Assembly (NCBI GenBank): GCA_023427285.1
Contig: JAEZBH010000082.1
Location: 1 to 6,107 of the forward strand
Reading direction: 5' to 3'
Source of the DNA: Pseudomonadota bacterium
GTDB taxonomy: Bacteria > Pseudomonadota > Alphaproteobacteria > Sphingomonadales > Sphingomonadaceae
Length of the DNA: 6,107 nt
Every line of letters begins with the position of its first letter. Position 1 is the first letter of the stretch. The notes under the pieces were generated by a model. The model was not told the DNA's origin and ran no database searches. It saw nothing but the letters and a program-made list of their open reading frames with translations. The position numbers and the translations under genes were made by a program. Of this stretch, positions 5,043 through 6,107 are shown piece by piece.

Positions 5043-5978
5043 ATGGCTGGATTGCAGACAAAAACGGTTACCATCGTTGAGGTTGGCGCACGCGACGGCC
5101 TTCAGAACGAGCCCGAGGTGATTTCCACCGAGGCAAAGGTGGAACTGCTCACCCGCATGATGGATGCGGGCGCGCGCCGTCTGGAAGTGGCCAGCTTCGT
5201 CCACCCCAAGCTGGTGCCGCAGATGGCCGATGCCGAGGCGGTGGTTGCAAGCCTGCCCGACCGGGCGGACGTCAGCTACATCGGCCTCGTGCTCAACAAG
5301 CGCGGGCTTTTGCGCGCCCTTGCCACCCGCGAGGGCAACCGGCGCGGCGTTGATGAAGCCGGATGCGTGGCCGTTGGCAGCGACAGCTTCGGCCAGCGCA
5401 ATCAGGGCCAGACGATTGAGGACGGCATTCGGGAAAGTCAGGAAATGCTGCGGCTGGCCCGCCGGGAAGGCCTGGTGCCGCAGGTAACCGTATCAACGGC
5501 GTTCGGCTGCCCGTTCGAGGGCGATGTGCCTGAGGCCCGCATTCTCGATATCGTGCAGCGCCTCGCCGAAGCCGAGCCGGAGGAGATCGCGCTGGCCGAC
5601 ACCATCGGCGCGGGCGTGCCAAGCCAGGTGAGCGACCTGTTCGGCCGGGCGCGCGAGCTGCTGCCTGCCAGCATTCGCCTGCGCGCCCACTTCCACAACA
5701 CCCGCAACACCGGCATCGCCAACGCCTGGGCGGCCTATGAAGCGGGAGCCGAAGTGCTGGACAGCAGCGTCGGCGGCCTTGGCGGCTGCCCGTTCGCGCC
5801 CCGCGCCACCGGCAACATCGCAACCGAGGATCTGCTGTATCTGCTGCACCGCTCCGGCGTTGCGACCGGCGTTGACCTTGAGGCAACCATTACCACCGCC
5901 CTGTGGTTCGAGGGCGTGCGCGGCAAGCCCGCCGCCTCCATGCTGGCCAAGGCCGGAGCGTTTCCGGCCTGCGTGTAA
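5043..5978 (+). CDS. Hydroxymethylglutaryl-CoA lyase family protein
   Basis: A 311-residue TIM-barrel lyase of the DRE-TIM family. HMG-CoA lyase cleaves 3-hydroxy-3-methylglutaryl-CoA into acetyl-CoA and acetoacetate in leucine breakdown. Visible signatures are VEVGARDGLQNE (12-23; Arg17 and metal ligand Asp18), LEVASFVHPKLVPQMAD (47-63), ADTIGAG (185-191), HFH (metal ligands His216 and His218), GLGGCPFAP (245-253; catalytic Cys249) and TGN with metal ligand Asn258, so the active site is complete. It differs from the animal mvaB-type enzyme in having SDSFGQRNQGQ (113-123) and HFHNTRNTG (216-224) where that form has a HxHDTYG-like stretch. This bacterial subtype often sits beside CoA-transferase or hydratase genes, so the true substrate may be another 3-hydroxyacyl-CoA. 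The ATG at 5043 matches family N-termini; its ribosome-binding site (GGGA) is weak. The frame is open upstream to 4779 but without family similarity. Divergent from the EthD gene. Confidence 0.93.
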   Translation: MAGLQTKTVTIVEVGARDGLQNEPEVISTEAKVELLTRMMDAGARRLEVASFVHPKLVPQMADAEAVVASLPDRADVSYIGLVLNKRGLLRALATREGNRRGVDEAGCVAVGSDSFGQRNQGQTIEDGIRESQEMLRLARREGLVPQVTVSTAFGCPFEGDVPEARILDIVQRLAEAEPEEIALADTIGAGVPSQVSDLFGRARELLPASIRLRAHFHNTRNTGIANAWAAYEAGAEVLDSSVGGLGGCPFAPRATGNIATEDLLYLLHRSGVATGVDLEATITTALWFEGVRGKPAASMLAKAGAFPACV

Positions 5979-5996
5979 GGCGGCTTCTTTCCAGTT

Positions 5997-6035
5997 TGCA
6001 GGAGGGTCTGTAACCCTCCTGCACCTCCCTTTTTT
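5997..6035 (+). terminator. Hairpin and T-run after the lyase gene, likely terminator
   Basis: A perfect 10-bp stem TGCAGGAGGG (5997-6006) / CCCTCCTGCA (6014-6023) with a 7-base loop begins 18 bases after the lyase stop. Six T (6030-6035) follow only after the spacer CCTCCC, so it is not a textbook terminator. CCCTTT/AAAGGG (6027-6032 with 6037-6042) can form a second small stem around the T-run. It could instead be a dispersed palindromic repeat. Confidence 0.5.
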
Positions 6036-6107
6036 CAAAGGGCCGTACGTGTGATGACGGGCGTGGCCCTGTAATAAAGCCAATTCAGCTCACGCGCCCG
6101 CCTGGAC

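Noticed and set aside
5493..6083. 196-codon minus-strand open frame opposite the lyase gene
   Set aside because: It is a shadow of the conserved lyase coding sequence and has no family features of its own.
6035..6107. Open minus-strand frame running off the right edge (ending VITRTAL), possible C-terminus of a convergent gene
   Set aside because: Only about 23 codons are visible, AT content is higher than in the genes, and there is no recognisable motif. It cannot be told from chance.

Overview
The window is GC-rich DNA with dense coding and no RNA gene, insertion sequence, CRISPR array or phage gene that I can see. The ribose-phosphate pyrophosphokinase is of the alphaproteobacterial type, and features such as its C-terminal ending [10 protein letters not shown] suggest Sphingomonadales or a close relative. 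This placement rests on recalled family appearance, not on a search.

Layout from left to right. (1) Positions 31-2708, minus strand: three tightly spaced genes that look like one operon. In order of transcription they are a lipoprotein (2708-1947), a Tat-exported M48 zinc metalloprotease with a TPR-like C-terminus (1937-687), and a second lipoprotein (636-31). All three products carry export signals, so this looks like a cell-envelope module. (2) Positions 2709-3088: a divergent intergenic region of about 380 bases. It has an AT-rich block with a thrice-repeated AAAGTA motif on the operon side and a long leader before prs. (3) Positions 3089-4024, plus strand: prs, the housekeeping PRPP synthase, followed by a short duplication of its own 3' end and a strong intrinsic terminator. 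(4) Positions 4871-4139, minus strand: a two-gene unit encoding an EthD-type dimeric alpha/beta-barrel protein and a small VOC (glyoxalase-like) protein, converging on prs. (5) Positions 5043-5978, plus strand, divergent from the EthD gene: an HMG-CoA-lyase-family enzyme with all metal ligands and the catalytic cysteine, but of a bacterial subtype whose acyl-CoA substrate is uncertain. A 10-bp hairpin and a T-run follow it.

How the genes work together. prs supplies PRPP for nucleotide, histidine, tryptophan and NAD synthesis and is unrelated to its neighbours. The EthD, VOC and lyase genes share one intergenic region and may belong to a small catabolic or CoA-ester unit; this is inference from position only. 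The lipoprotein-protease-lipoprotein operon is the least described part of the window and the best candidate for new biology. Several starts were moved downstream of the longest open frame on the basis of ribosome-binding sites and family conservation.
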